A DNA stretch of 64,000 nucleotides from Asticcacaulis sp. (GTDB lineage Bacteria > Pseudomonadota > Alphaproteobacteria > Caulobacterales > Caulobacteraceae), in NCBI GenBank assembly GCA_024707255.1, contig JANQAC010000001.1, positions 310,001-374,000 of the forward strand, given 5' to 3'. Each line of letters starts with the position of its first letter. The stretch's first letter is position 1. Made by a program: the position numbers and the translations under genes. Shown here one piece after another: positions 36,564 to 45,187 of the stretch. Below the pieces are notes generated by a model, which was given only the letters and a program-made list of their open reading frames with translations, was not told the DNA's origin and did not search any database.

Positions 36564-36779
36564 ATGTCCGCGATCAGCATAGCCACAGCCGGGATAATGT
36601 CCGCCACGCAGCGCTTCGAGAAAGCCGCCGCGAATACGGCCCGTAATTCCACCAATGGCCAGGATATCCTGAGCGACCTGGTCGACCAGATCGACTCGCG
36701 CAACGCTTTCAAGGCCAATATCAGCGTCATCAAAACCGCCGACGAGATGCTGGGCAGCCTCCTCGACATCAAGACTTAA
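36564..36779 (+). CDS. Flagellar basal-body rod-like small protein
   Basis: About 71 residues starting MSAISIATAGIMSATQRFEK (a second ATG lies 6 bases earlier). The opening helix and the NTARNSTNGQ motif resemble the N-terminal signature of flagellar rod and hook proteins (ANNLAN-like). The C-terminus (FKANISVIKTADEMLGSLLDIK) is very close to the C-terminal helix of FlgC/FlgE-type axial proteins. It may be an assembly factor or a minimal rod-like protein. No other flagellar gene is in the window. Confidence 0.75.
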   Translation: MSAISIATAGIMSATQRFEKAAANTARNSTNGQDILSDLVDQIDSRNAFKANISVIKTADEMLGSLLDIKT

Positions 36780-36902
36780 AGCGCTCATAGGCCGCGCAGG
36801 CTCACCGCACTGGCGGTGGCGGGCCTCGCCCTTGCCAAATCAAAGACGATTTGGAGATTTCTTCCTGACTGCAGCTTCCAAACGTTCCCTGCCTGAAACT
36901 CA

Positions 36903-36931
36903 AAAGCCCGCCGGATGATCCGGCGGGCTTT
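36903..36931. terminator. Bidirectional terminator between the rod-like gene and trcR
   Basis: Perfect stem AAAGCCCGCCGGAT / ATCCGGCGGGCTTT in the convergent gap, with short A and T runs on each side. It serves trcR on the minus strand and the upstream plus-strand genes. Confidence 0.85.
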
Positions 36932-36953
36932 CTTTATGTTCGTTGAGAGACGA

Positions 36954-37667
36954 TCAATAATCTTCGTCTTCTTCCGGCTCGGAAAGCTTGCCGCCGCCGA
37001 CCCCAAAGACATCCTCAACCGACAGATCGTTCTTCTTGGCGTAGGGGCTGTCCTCTTCTTCCTCGAAGGCGGGCTGCACGGTCACAGCCGGCTTCAGCGA
37101 CGGATCATCGAGCGGAATGCCGAGCTTCTCCGCCTGCTTGCGCTTGGCTTCCGCGCCCTTACGCACAGCAGCGTCAAGTTCGATCTGGCCGATCAGACCG
37201 AGCGTCACCGGATCGACCGGCTTGATATTGGCCGAGTTCCAGTGCGTGCGCGAACGGACCTGTTCGATGGTCGATTTGGTGGTGCCGAGCAGCTTGGAGA
37301 TTTGCGCATCGGTGATTTCCGGGTGGTTCTTGACGAACCACAGGATGGCGTCCGGGCGATCCTGGCGGCGCGACACGGGGGTATAGCGCGGGGCCTTCTT
37401 GGACGGCTTCAGCAACTCGGCGTGGCGCGACACCAGCGCCTTCATGCGGTACTTCGGATTTTCCTCGGCGCGGGTCAGTTCTTCGCGCGTCAACTGGCCG
37501 TTGGCGATCGGATCGGCGCCGCGGATATCACGCGCCACTTCACCATCGGCAATGCCCTTGACTTCGAGCGGATGCAGCCCGCAGAACTCGGCGATCTGGT
37601 CGAAGGCCAGCGAGGTGTTATCGACGAGCCAGACGGCGGTCGCCTTTGGCATCAGGATATCGGACAT
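36954..37667 (-). CDS. trcR: Cell-cycle transcriptional regulator TrcR (DUF1013)
   Basis: This 237-residue alphaproteobacterial DUF1013 protein contains a helix-turn-helix-like segment, ITDAQISKLLGTTKSTIEQV (about 119-138), and a highly conserved N-terminal half, MPKATAVWLVDNTSLAFDQI. The C-terminal tail is acidic (LSEPEEDEDY). TrcR homologues are named as cell-cycle regulators in Caulobacter relatives. It is monocistronic and ends in a strong terminator. Confidence 0.92.
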   Translation of the reverse strand: MSDILMPKATAVWLVDNTSLAFDQIAEFCGLHPLEVKGIADGEVARDIRGADPIANGQLTREELTRAEENPKYRMKALVSRHAELLKPSKKAPRYTPVSRRQDRPDAILWFVKNHPEITDAQISKLLGTTKSTIEQVRSRTHWNSANIKPVDPVTLGLIGQIELDAAVRKGAEAKRKQAEKLGIPLDDPSLKPAVTVQPAFEEEEDSPYAKKNDLSVEDVFGVGGGKLSEPEEDEDY

Positions 37668-37838
37668 AGGCTTATCCTTTATTTGAGGGGACTATGCCCC
37701 TCCAGAAATGGCTACGCCCGGCCTTTTCGGCCGGGCGCGGGTGTTGTGGGGGATGGTATAGAGCGATTTTAAGCCGAAGGGAAGCCTGTTTGACACATCC
37801 CCTGGCGGAGGCGCGGGAACATGCCTATGTAACGGACT

Positions 37839-38441
37839 ATGAGCGACCTGCCCGTGCCCCACATCGACCTGACGCCCCTGTTCTCGGCCTTCGACCTGAC
37901 ACCCGAGCGGCGCGGCGACTGGTGGCTGATTGACGGCCTCTATCCCGCGATCCGCGTTCAGAGTACCGGCCGAGCCATGACCATCGACCTGGCCCTGACG
38001 GATGAGCTGCGGGTCAGCGAAACCTATGCGGCGGATGACGGCCTGTTCCTGTTCGGTGAGGGCGCCCTTCCCCTTCTGCTCAGCGCCTTCTGGGGGCGGC
38101 ATAATCCCGGCCAGGTCACGCGCCAGATCATCAAACGAGCGGATGGCCCGTGGCAAATCCTGACGGGCCGCTACCTGCGCCAGGTTGAAACCGGTGAACG
38201 CCCGCCGCTGCCTTACCTGTTGTTCGGGACCATCGAGACATTTCTGAAAGACCTGCCCCTGCAAGGTGATATCCACTGGCTGTCCATTGGCGTCTCGGTC
38301 GATGAAGACGGCCCTTATGCCGATATCCGCCACAATGGCAACCGCCAGCCGGAACTGGAAGCGGCCGTCTGCGCGCTCGACTGGATCCATGATGGCCGTG
38401 ATTACAGGCTGCGCTTGGCGGTGCTGATGATGAGGGTTTAG
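37839..38441 (+). CDS. DUF6348-like protein
   Basis: This 200-residue soluble protein shows the pattern FDLTPERRGDWWLIDGLYPA, then a strand-rich part and LLSAFWG, which resembles DUF6348 proteins as I remember them. No catalytic motif. It starts 170 bp from the divergent trcR gene. Function unknown. Confidence 0.65.
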   Translation: MSDLPVPHIDLTPLFSAFDLTPERRGDWWLIDGLYPAIRVQSTGRAMTIDLALTDELRVSETYAADDGLFLFGEGALPLLLSAFWGRHNPGQVTRQIIKRADGPWQILTGRYLRQVETGERPPLPYLLFGTIETFLKDLPLQGDIHWLSIGVSVDEDGPYADIRHNGNRQPELEAAVCALDWIHDGRDYRLRLAVLMMRV

Positions 38442-38463
38442 ATACTCACAGTGGACAGCTTCG

Positions 38464-40398
38464 TCACGCTTTTTTCGCAAATGATTTGGCGATGAAATCA
38501 TCCATGGCCTTCAAAGCCATCAACCGCTGCTCCGCATCATTGGGCCCATGTCGCATGGATTTGACCTCAATATAGGTCACATCCTTCCCCGCGGCCTTCA
38601 TCGCCGCATTCATCTTTCGGCTGTGGGACACATTTACGTTGTCATCCGAGTCACCGTGGATCAGAAGCAGAGGCGCACGGATAGCGTTGACATGTTCGAT
38701 AGGTGAAGTTGCGTGAATCTTGTCCGCATCTCGCCCCGGATTGCCAATGACACCGCGCCAGTATTCTCTGCCGTAGCCTCCCCACCAAACATCATCGTCG
38801 TCGCGGAGCGAACTGAAGAGATCCGAAACGCCGGCGCCAGCGATACCGCAGGCATAGGTATCGGGCGTAAAGGCCAGAGCCGCTTCGGCAAGATACCCGC
38901 CCCACGACCATCCCGCGACACACACCTTCCGGGGGTCGATCGTGCCCTGGGCAGCCAGAAAACGCACGCCGTCTTCAAGATCGGTCGTCATCAGATCCAG
39001 GTGAATATTCCCGGCGCGTTCCAACGCATCGCCGAAGCCGCTCGAACCGCGATACTGCGGCTGGAGAACAACATAACCTTTCGAAGCCAGATACTGCGCC
39101 TGGTAATCGAAATAATAAATATCACGCGAAGCCGGCCCGCCGTGAGGGAAAACAATCAAAGGCGCGTGGGCCGGCGTATCCTTGCGTTTGGTCACATAAG
39201 CGGGAATGTCCAGGCCATCGCGCGCCTTGTAGGTGATATAGGTCATGGGCGCCAGCGTCTGGCCTTCCAGTTCCGGATAGTTACCGCCGATACGCACAAG
39301 GTCGTGGGTTTCGGCGCTGTAATAGTAATAGCTGTCTGGCGCCTCCGGAGCCGAAATCAGAAAAACAACGCCTTTTTGATCTTCCGTCATGTCGGCAATA
39401 TCGACAAAGGAATCGGGGAACAGCTTTTCGACCGCGCTGATGATCTTAAGATGAAACGGATCGATCCATTCCGTATGAATCCGGTCGGTGATCGTGCTGA
39501 TGCCGACAATATGACCGAACTTATCAAAGGTAAGGTCCATATCCTTGTTCGGTCCGCTGCGATAAAGCGACTTCTGGCTTGTGGCGATATCAAAGCGGTA
39601 CATCGAACAGAGGCTTTTCGAATAGTCGAACTCCGTCCAGTAAATCGCGTTATCGTATTCGCAGTAGTTGAAGTTGATGTAATAGACCTTATTCTGCTCA
39701 GGAAGGCGCAGGACCTGCTGAGGCGCTCCTGGCTCAACCCGGTAGTGGAAAATCAGGGAAGTAGAGCCGTAGCTTATCTTCCCATCCATTATTTGCACGG
39801 CCACGCGCTCACGGCCCTGCCGGTCGATGAAATGATAATCGGCCGGTAAAAGATGTTCACCGGATGTGATCTTGCCGGTGGCGACGTCCAGATGATGGCT
39901 GAATGTCTGGCTCAACGTGACGGCATAGGGGGCCGGACCTTCAACGAAGCCGCCGATCGGCGCCAGATCGCCCGCGCCGACGGGATGGTCCTCGGGCGCG
40001 AACAGAAGACGCAGAAATTTGGCGTCTTTAGTTATGACGGCCGGAGAATAGTCGATGACTCTGAGCCAGTTTGTACTTTTCTGAATCTTGTCGTCCTTCA
40101 GATAGACAACCAGATAGTCGTTACCTACCCACTGAAGGACGTTGAACATGTGCGTCCCGGCCTCAAGGGCTTTTTCCGAATGGGTGAGCAGATCATGAAC
40201 AATGATCCGGTTGTCCTCTACCCACGCCAGATGTGTTCTGTCCGGCGATAACTGCGGCGGACTCATGAACATATCACGTGTGAAGAATTCGGGCTTCAGC
40301 GGCATTGCTGCGGCATCCGCATGAGCGCGACGCGTTGCCGCAAGCGCATTGGTCATCAGTAAGGCGGCCGATACCAGAAGCAGGTGACGCCGTATCAT
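38464..40398 (-). CDS. S9 family (prolyl oligopeptidase-like) peptidase, exported
   Basis: This 644-residue protein has a signal peptide (MIRRHLLLVSAALLMTNALA), a beta-propeller-like N-terminal region (about 40-390) and a C-terminal alpha/beta-hydrolase domain. The nucleophile Ser is in AGWSWGGYLAE, the acid Asp in HGDSDDNVN, and the His in SMRHGPND, all in the expected order. It would cleave peptides in the periplasm, in the manner of acylaminoacyl- or dipeptidyl-peptidases. The start has GGGGGG a few bases upstream. Confidence 0.92.
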   Translation of the reverse strand: MIRRHLLLVSAALLMTNALAATRRAHADAAAMPLKPEFFTRDMFMSPPQLSPDRTHLAWVEDNRIIVHDLLTHSEKALEAGTHMFNVLQWVGNDYLVVYLKDDKIQKSTNWLRVIDYSPAVITKDAKFLRLLFAPEDHPVGAGDLAPIGGFVEGPAPYAVTLSQTFSHHLDVATGKITSGEHLLPADYHFIDRQGRERVAVQIMDGKISYGSTSLIFHYRVEPGAPQQVLRLPEQNKVYYINFNYCEYDNAIYWTEFDYSKSLCSMYRFDIATSQKSLYRSGPNKDMDLTFDKFGHIVGISTITDRIHTEWIDPFHLKIISAVEKLFPDSFVDIADMTEDQKGVVFLISAPEAPDSYYYYSAETHDLVRIGGNYPELEGQTLAPMTYITYKARDGLDIPAYVTKRKDTPAHAPLIVFPHGGPASRDIYYFDYQAQYLASKGYVVLQPQYRGSSGFGDALERAGNIHLDLMTTDLEDGVRFLAAQGTIDPRKVCVAGWSWGGYLAEAALAFTPDTYACGIAGAGVSDLFSSLRDDDDVWWGGYGREYWRGVIGNPGRDADKIHATSPIEHVNAIRAPLLLIHGDSDDNVNVSHSRKMNAAMKAAGKDVTYIEVKSMRHGPNDAEQRLMALKAMDDFIAKSFAKKA

Positions 40399-40502
40399 TT
40401 TATCCCCCCAATTTCCCCACTATTCAGAATAGCACATCATACCTTCCACTTTCTTTCAATAGCATCCTTCGCTTCAGGACGATGATTAAAACCGGCCCTT
40501 AT

Positions 40503-40643
40503 TCAATACTCGCAGTGTGCCTCTGTCCACTTCCCGCCGCTGTTGCGGCAGGCGTCATGCGGATCGAACACCTTGGCAACGCCCAGAGCCGCGCCGGCAA
40601 TAATCACCACCGTCAGCCCCAGCCAGATCATCCATTTCTTCAT
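40503..40643 (-). CDS. 46-residue single-pass membrane protein
   Basis: A short gene in the gap between the S9 peptidase and quinone oxidoreductase genes. It starts MKKWMIWLGLTVVIIAGAAL, a clear membrane helix with positive residues on the cytoplasmic side. It ends in a small periplasmic or extracytoplasmic tail with two Cys (DACRNSGGKWTEAHCEY). The 'C..sGGkW....C' tail recurs in small alphaproteobacterial proteins, suggesting a disulfide or metal role. GGTG lies upstream of the ATG. Function unknown. Confidence 0.7.
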   Translation of the reverse strand: MKKWMIWLGLTVVIIAGAALGVAKVFDPHDACRNSGGKWTEAHCEY

Positions 40644-40682
40644 AAGCACACCACAAAATTGAACAACGTTCAAATTTCTATA

Positions 40683-41675
40683 TCATGATGAAACGCGCAG
40701 CACAACCTTACCCTTGTGATCGCCCTTGTCCATCCATGCATGGGCGCCGGCGGCATCGGCGAATGCAAATTCCGCCGCCAAGATCGGCTTGATTTGCCCG
40801 CTCTCTATTAGCGGCCAGACGCGTTCATGCACCTTCGCCGTAATCCGTGCCTTTTCATCCGGCGAGCGCGGCCGCAGCATCGAACCGGTAACGATAGCCT
40901 GTTTTGCCATGATGCGGCGCAGGTCGACCTCAACCACTGCATCCTTGCCGAAACCCACCTGCACAATGCGCCCGCCCATATTGAGGCAGGCCAGGTTTTT
41001 GGCGAAGAAATCCCCGGCGACAATATCAAGCACTACATCGGCACCACCAAACGCCTTGACCGCCGCCACAAAGTCCTCCGCGTCGCTGTCGATCACCAGG
41101 TCCGCGCCCATCGACCGGGCAAAGGCGCACTTGTCCGCGCCCCGCGCCGTGGCGATGACCTTCGCCCCAAACGCCTTGCCCATCTGGATCGTCATGGCGC
41201 CGATACCGGAATTGCCGCCATGCACCAGCACGGTCTCGCCCGCCTTCAGCGCGCCATGCTCCATCAGGTTGGCATAGACGGTCAGGATGTTTTCCGGCAG
41301 GGACGCCGCCTCGGCCAGGCTGAGCCCGCGCGGCACGGGCAGCAGGTGGCGGATATCGACCGAGACATATTCCGCATAGCCGCCGCCATTAACCAATGCG
41401 CAGATTTCATCCCCAACTTTCCAGCCAATATCGTCCCCGAAATTCACAGGCGGACGGATAGTTTCGATCACACCCGAGACTTCCAGCCCCAGAATCGGCG
41501 AGGCACCCGGCGGCGGCGGATAACTGCCTTTCCTTTGAAGGACATCCGGCCGGTTCACGCCGGCGAAAGCGGTCCGGATCAGCACATGTCCGGGCGCCAC
41601 ATCCGGCCTTTGTGTTTCATTCAGGTATAAGTCGGACGGGTTCTGGCCGTCGCCGCGGACCGAAATGGCTTTCAT
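40683..41675 (-). CDS. NAD(P)H-quinone oxidoreductase (zinc-independent MDR family)
   Basis: A protein of about 330 residues of the medium-chain dehydrogenase/reductase superfamily, PIG3/QOR branch. The N-terminal GroES-like domain contains FAGVNRPDVLQRKGSYPPPP. The Rossmann domain has VLVHGGNSGIGAMTIQMGKA (NADPH binding, about 142-161). No zinc-ligand Cys cluster. I chose the ATG at 41675 (MKAISVRGDG), which matches the family start and has AAGGA upstream; the frame continues to 41720. Confidence 0.9.
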   Translation of the reverse strand: MKAISVRGDGQNPSDLYLNETQRPDVAPGHVLIRTAFAGVNRPDVLQRKGSYPPPPGASPILGLEVSGVIETIRPPVNFGDDIGWKVGDEICALVNGGGYAEYVSVDIRHLLPVPRGLSLAEAASLPENILTVYANLMEHGALKAGETVLVHGGNSGIGAMTIQMGKAFGAKVIATARGADKCAFARSMGADLVIDSDAEDFVAAVKAFGGADVVLDIVAGDFFAKNLACLNMGGRIVQVGFGKDAVVEVDLRRIMAKQAIVTGSMLRPRSPDEKARITAKVHERVWPLIESGQIKPILAAEFAFADAAGAHAWMDKGDHKGKVVLRVSS

Positions 41676-41776
41676 GACTGATTCGTTTTCCTTGATTTCT
41701 TCGCGCAAGAGGCGTTTCATCTGTGAGCGGAGGATGGCGCGGAACGCAGCCTGATGTCCATACGGGATAGATAAGC

Positions 41777-41992
41777 ATGGCGATACAGGATGACAATGAA
41801 CCCCTGGCCCGGCAGACTGCCGGACCGTTGCATGGCCTGGTCCGCGAAGACCTGGACCCTTACAGTGTAGAGGATCTCGAAGCGCGCATAGAGATGCTGC
41901 AGGGTGAGATCAGCCGGGCGAATGCGGCGCTGGAGCGCAAAAAAAACCGTCGTTCCGCCGCCGATGCTTTATTCTCTTTTAAGGATAACTAA
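41777..41992 (+). CDS. DUF1192 family protein
   Basis: 71 residues, with the diagnostic segment LDPYSVEDLEARIEMLQGEI and a helical Lys/Arg-rich C-terminus. DUF1192 genes are small alphaproteobacterial genes of unknown function. GGGA lies upstream of the ATG. It precedes rcdA by 160 bp on the same strand. Confidence 0.88.
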   Translation: MAIQDDNEPLARQTAGPLHGLVREDLDPYSVEDLEARIEMLQGEISRANAALERKKNRRSAADALFSFKDN

Positions 41993-42153
41993 CGATTACT
42001 AACCGTCATGCGTCCCCGCTGAATGGCACAAGCGTTGCAGTGCTTAAGGCAGGTTTCAATGACGGTACGTCCGCCGGGTCAGGTGCCCGCCCGGATTTAC
42101 GCAGGTCAGAACAGACCTTCGCCGACCCGATTTCAGCATAAGGCTTACAGTAT

Positions 42154-42675
42154 ATGTCCGACAGCACCTCTTCCAACGCCCGCGTCAGTATCGTACGCGA
42201 TTTCGCCTCCTCCGATCTGTTCGATCGCACCTTCAAGGAAGGTATGGCGCTGGTAGAAGAAACGGCCGCCTATCTGGATGGCGACGGCCGCCGCGATTCC
42301 CGTCTGCTGCCGCGCGAGGATGCCCTGCTTTATGCCGGCGAAAGTATGCGCCTGACCACCCGTCTGATGCAGATCGCCTCTTGGCTTCTGGTACAGCGCG
42401 CCGTGCGCGAAGGCGATATGCCGGCCCAGGATGCCTGCGATGAAAAATACCGCATCGCCGCCCTCAATGCCGAAGGCACGGAAAAGCCCCAGACCCTGCC
42501 CGGCGGCCTGCTCAACCTGCTCGACCGCTCAAACCGCCTTTATGAACGCATCTCGCACATGGACAAGCGCATGTTCATCGATGGCGAGGCCGAAGAGATC
42601 ACCGTCAACCCGGTCATGAACCAGATGGCCATGCTGCAAAGCGCCTTCGCCGGTGAAGCCTTTACTGGCCAGTAA
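42154..42675 (+). CDS. rcdA: Regulator of CtrA degradation RcdA (DUF1465)
   Basis: This 173-residue three-helix-bundle protein of the DUF1465 family has conserved segments FKEGMALVEETAAYLDG, LYAGESMRLTTRLMQIASWL and NLLDRSNRLYERISHMDKRM. In Caulobacter RcdA is an adaptor that helps deliver CtrA to the ClpXP protease at the cell pole. AAGG lies about 10 bases upstream. The presence of rcdA and trcR supports a Caulobacter-type cell cycle. Confidence 0.92.
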   Translation: MSDSTSSNARVSIVRDFASSDLFDRTFKEGMALVEETAAYLDGDGRRDSRLLPREDALLYAGESMRLTTRLMQIASWLLVQRAVREGDMPAQDACDEKYRIAALNAEGTEKPQTLPGGLLNLLDRSNRLYERISHMDKRMFIDGEAEEITVNPVMNQMAMLQSAFAGEAFTGQ

Positions 42676-42702
42676 GCCGGACAAGTAAGTCAATTTTTCT
42701 TC

Positions 42703-42731
42703 AACAGGCGCGCATAATATGCGCGCCTGTT
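42703..42731. repeat. Perfect 14-bp-arm palindrome after rcdA
   Basis: AACAGGCGCGCATA and TATGCGCGCCTGTT separated by one base. It has no T-tract on the downstream side, so it is not a standard intrinsic terminator. It may be a protein-binding palindrome or an mRNA 3'-end stabiliser. Confidence 0.7.
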
Positions 42732-42865
42732 CTGCGTCGAGGCGGACATAAAGTCGGCGCCTGAACTCACCCCTCTATATATTTTGACATTTCACTGTTA
42801 TTTATTAAGGTTAACAGCGATACGCGGCGCGGTCGCCTGTCATGGCCTGTGGGGGGCTTCTGATT

Positions 42866-43582
42866 ATGATCAAATATCATTCTGTCTGGATTTTTGGCAT
42901 GGCGGCGGTGATGGCCGCCATGACGGGAGCGGCTGAGGCGCAGACGCTTCAGGGGAACAATGGCCCGCCGGCTGTCCTCCAGCGCCGTCCCCTGCCCCCG
43001 GCCCCGGTCCAGTGGCAGGCCGTCCTCGATCGTCTGGCTCGCGTCAGGGCCAGCCGTCAGGGGCCCGGCGTCGCGGCGCGCCTCGTCAAATCCGAACTCG
43101 ACAAGACGGAACTGCCGGTGCTGCTGCCGCGGGAAGGCGTGCTGGACACCGCCAAGGCCAGGCTGATGAGCTTTGGTGACGCCTATGCCCTCGACCTGCC
43201 GCAGCCCAAGGGCGTCCATATCACGGCCTATGGCAATCGCACCTTCCTGCCCGCGCCGGCAGGGGCTGTGTCCCGGCGCCCCATTACCCGGCTGAAGGAC
43301 GTGGCGGAAGATATCCGCATCACCCAGATGGAAGACGGCTGGACGGCAACCTTTACCCGCTACGGCATGGTCTATTCCCTCGATGTGAGTTGCGATGATG
43401 CCGCCGCGCCCGAATGCAAAACGGACGGCTACCTGAAAACGGTCATTACGCAGTTTGATGATGTCGGCCTGGGCGCCAGGGCACAGGCAGAGGCCGAGAG
43501 GTTCAGGGCAAACGCCAACCAGACCGGCAGCCTTGTGGATCAGCTCACCAAGAGCTTCCGCGACCTGACGAAGGGGGGCTGA
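42866..43582 (+). CDS. Exported protein of unknown function
   Basis: A protein of about 238 residues with a signal peptide (VWIFGMAAVMAAMTGAAEA, cleavage about residue 26). The mature part is Pro/Arg-rich, then shows IRITQMEDGWTATFTRYGMV and a Cys pair. An earlier ATG at 42842 is possible; 42866 is preferred because it starts right before the signal peptide. It ends 2 bases before the M23 lipoprotein gene, so the pair is co-translated and probably acts together in the envelope. Confidence 0.75.
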   Translation: MIKYHSVWIFGMAAVMAAMTGAAEAQTLQGNNGPPAVLQRRPLPPAPVQWQAVLDRLARVRASRQGPGVAARLVKSELDKTELPVLLPREGVLDTAKARLMSFGDAYALDLPQPKGVHITAYGNRTFLPAPAGAVSRRPITRLKDVAEDIRITQMEDGWTATFTRYGMVYSLDVSCDDAAAPECKTDGYLKTVITQFDDVGLGARAQAEAERFRANANQTGSLVDQLTKSFRDLTKGG

Positions 43583-43584
43583 TC

Positions 43585-44493
43585 ATGCAAACCCACACGC
43601 GCCTTCAGCCCGTCCTCATTAGCCTTCTCTTCGTCCTGGCCGGCTGCGATCGCTTCACGCAAACGGCCGAGCCATCATCATCATCATCCGGCACCGAAGT
43701 TTCGTCCCCGGCCTCTGAGGCTGACGTTTCGGCCGAAGCCAGCGCCGATCTGTCAGAGGCGAGCGCATCTGCCTCGGACTCGGCCTCCGAAGCCGCGTTG
43801 ACGGACTTCCCGCATGACGACCCCACCAAACTGGTCAGCGGTTCGGGCAGCGGCTATGCCGAGGTCAGCAACTGGGCGCCAGGCATCTGTTTCCCCATAC
43901 AGAGCGTGGCCTATGCCAATTCCCAGGTCTACAGCCCCGGCGGAGATCACTACCCCACCACCAGCGCCAGCAACCATGGCAGCCAGTGCGATGCAAAAAA
44001 CTATGCCTATCCCTGGCATGACAATTTCTGCGAGGCGCGAAGCTGGACCAACCCTGTCTGCGCCAGCGGCAGCGGTCATCAGGGCCAGGATATCAGGCCA
44101 TCGACCTGCAAGGCCAACCTGTACTGGGCCATAGCGGCGGAAGACGGCACCGTCACCCAGGTGGGCTCCTATACGGTCGCCATCACCGGCAATGCGACGC
44201 CGCACCGGATCTACCGCTATCTGCACATGCAGAAGACGTCGGTCCAGGTGGCGGTCGGTGACCATGTGGTACGCGGCCAGAAGCTGGGACTGGTCTCGAA
44301 CAATCTGGGCGTCTCCAATGGCGTCCAGCAATATACCACCATCCACCTGCATTTTGAGGTGCGGGTGGCCCAGGCCGAAACCACGAGCGACGGCAAGCAA
44401 CTGGCGGCAAACGCCTTTGTCCCGCCCTATGCCGCCCTCGTCGATGCTTATCAGCGAAGACTTTCCGGTGATTGCACCACCGCAACGCCGTAG
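43585..44493 (+). CDS. M23 family (LytM) metallopeptidase, lipoprotein
   Basis: A 302-residue lipoprotein. Signal peptide with lipobox LAGC at about 22, then a 50-residue low-complexity Ser/Ala/Glu linker, then a LytM domain. The zinc ligands appear intact: His and Asp in GHQGQDIRP and the HxH in IHLHFEV. It would cut peptidoglycan cross-links at the outer-membrane face of the periplasm. Two pairs of Cys (CDAKNY, CEARSW, CASGS, CKANL) may form disulfides. AGGGGGG precedes the start. Confidence 0.9.
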   Translation: MQTHTRLQPVLISLLFVLAGCDRFTQTAEPSSSSSGTEVSSPASEADVSAEASADLSEASASASDSASEAALTDFPHDDPTKLVSGSGSGYAEVSNWAPGICFPIQSVAYANSQVYSPGGDHYPTTSASNHGSQCDAKNYAYPWHDNFCEARSWTNPVCASGSGHQGQDIRPSTCKANLYWAIAAEDGTVTQVGSYTVAITGNATPHRIYRYLHMQKTSVQVAVGDHVVRGQKLGLVSNNLGVSNGVQQYTTIHLHFEVRVAQAETTSDGKQLAANAFVPPYAALVDAYQRRLSGDCTTATP

Positions 44494-44522
44494 TCCGCAT
44501 TTCCCTTCACCGGTGCGTATAC

Positions 44523-44610
44523 ACCCCTGTTTAAACGTGTGGCACGAGTTGTGAAACCTATAAGGCGAGCTGTTTCACTCTGAGACAGCGCCACACGTCT
44601 GTTTAGGGGT
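44523..44610 (+). promoter_or_regulatory. Nested inverted repeats spanning the leader and ribosome-binding site of the Xre gene
   Basis: Outer arms ACCCCT (44523-44528) and AGGGGT (44605-44610), then ACGTGTGGC (44535-44543) and GCCACACGT (44590-44598), then GTGAAAC (44551-44557) and GTTTCAC (44572-44578) around a 14-bp loop. All three are in register for one long hairpin. The outer right arm AGGGG is also the Shine-Dalgarno sequence of the gene at 44618, so folding could hide it. Dimeric binding by the encoded regulator is an equal alternative. Confidence 0.75.
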
Positions 44611-44617
44611 TCCAATC

Positions 44618-45001
44618 ATGGCCACCGATATCGATCTGCACCTGGGTAAGCGTCTGCGTCGCCGCCGCCGTCTGCTCGGTTTGACGCAACAACAACTCGC
44701 GCTGGCGGTCGGCATCCGCTTCCAGCAAATCCAGAAGTACGAATGCGGCGCCAACCGCATCTCGGCCGCCCGCCTGTTCCAACTCGCCAAGGCGCTGGAA
44801 ACGCCGATCAACTATTTCTACGACGGCCTGTCCGACGACAAGACCGAAGTGGCTGCCGTCAATAACGAAGGCATCGAAGTGTTCTCGCGCAAGGAAACGC
44901 TCGACCTGATCCAGGCCTATTACCGCCTGTCGGAGCGCCCGCGCCGCCGTCTGCTGGACTTGGCGAAGTCGCTCAATGGTGACAACGAACAGGCGGCTTA
45001 A
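44618..45001 (+). CDS. Xre-family helix-turn-helix transcriptional regulator
   Basis: A 127-residue protein with an N-terminal Cro/C1-type DNA-binding domain, RLLGLTQQQLALAVGIRFQQIQKYE in part (about 16-43), and a helical C-terminal part ending in a family-typical LIQAYYRLSERPRRRLLDLA. It belongs to the group of small Xre regulators common in alphaproteobacteria. The gene stands alone behind the nested inverted repeats, so autoregulation or post-transcriptional control is likely. Target genes are unknown. Confidence 0.88.
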   Translation: MATDIDLHLGKRLRRRRRLLGLTQQQLALAVGIRFQQIQKYECGANRISAARLFQLAKALETPINYFYDGLSDDKTEVAAVNNEGIEVFSRKETLDLIQAYYRLSERPRRRLLDLAKSLNGDNEQAA

Positions 45002-45056
45002 GCCTTTGGCTTACATGGCTTGATTCTTGTATGAATTTTGGAGCCTGTCTTTCTTG

Positions 45057-45120
45057 TACCTCCCCATCTTTGATGGGGAGGGGGACCGCGCGCTTCTTCA
45101 GCGCGTGGTGGTGGGGCTTC
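45057..45120. repeat. Dispersed palindromic repeat (GGGGAGG family)
   Basis: Hairpin TCCCCATC / GATGGGGA followed by a second hairpin CGCGC / GCGCG around TTCTTCA. It is a degenerate member of the family seen at 55260 and 11761. It lies between the Xre gene and hisN. Confidence 0.65.
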
Positions 45121-45187
45121 TTTCTTCTCCTTGGAATACCCGCACAAACATCTGGACCCGCATGGCTGCTCAGGCTATGCGGGTTTC

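Noticed and set aside
42703..42731. Standard rho-independent terminator after rcdA
   Set aside because: The palindrome has no downstream T-tract on either strand, so it was listed as a palindrome only.
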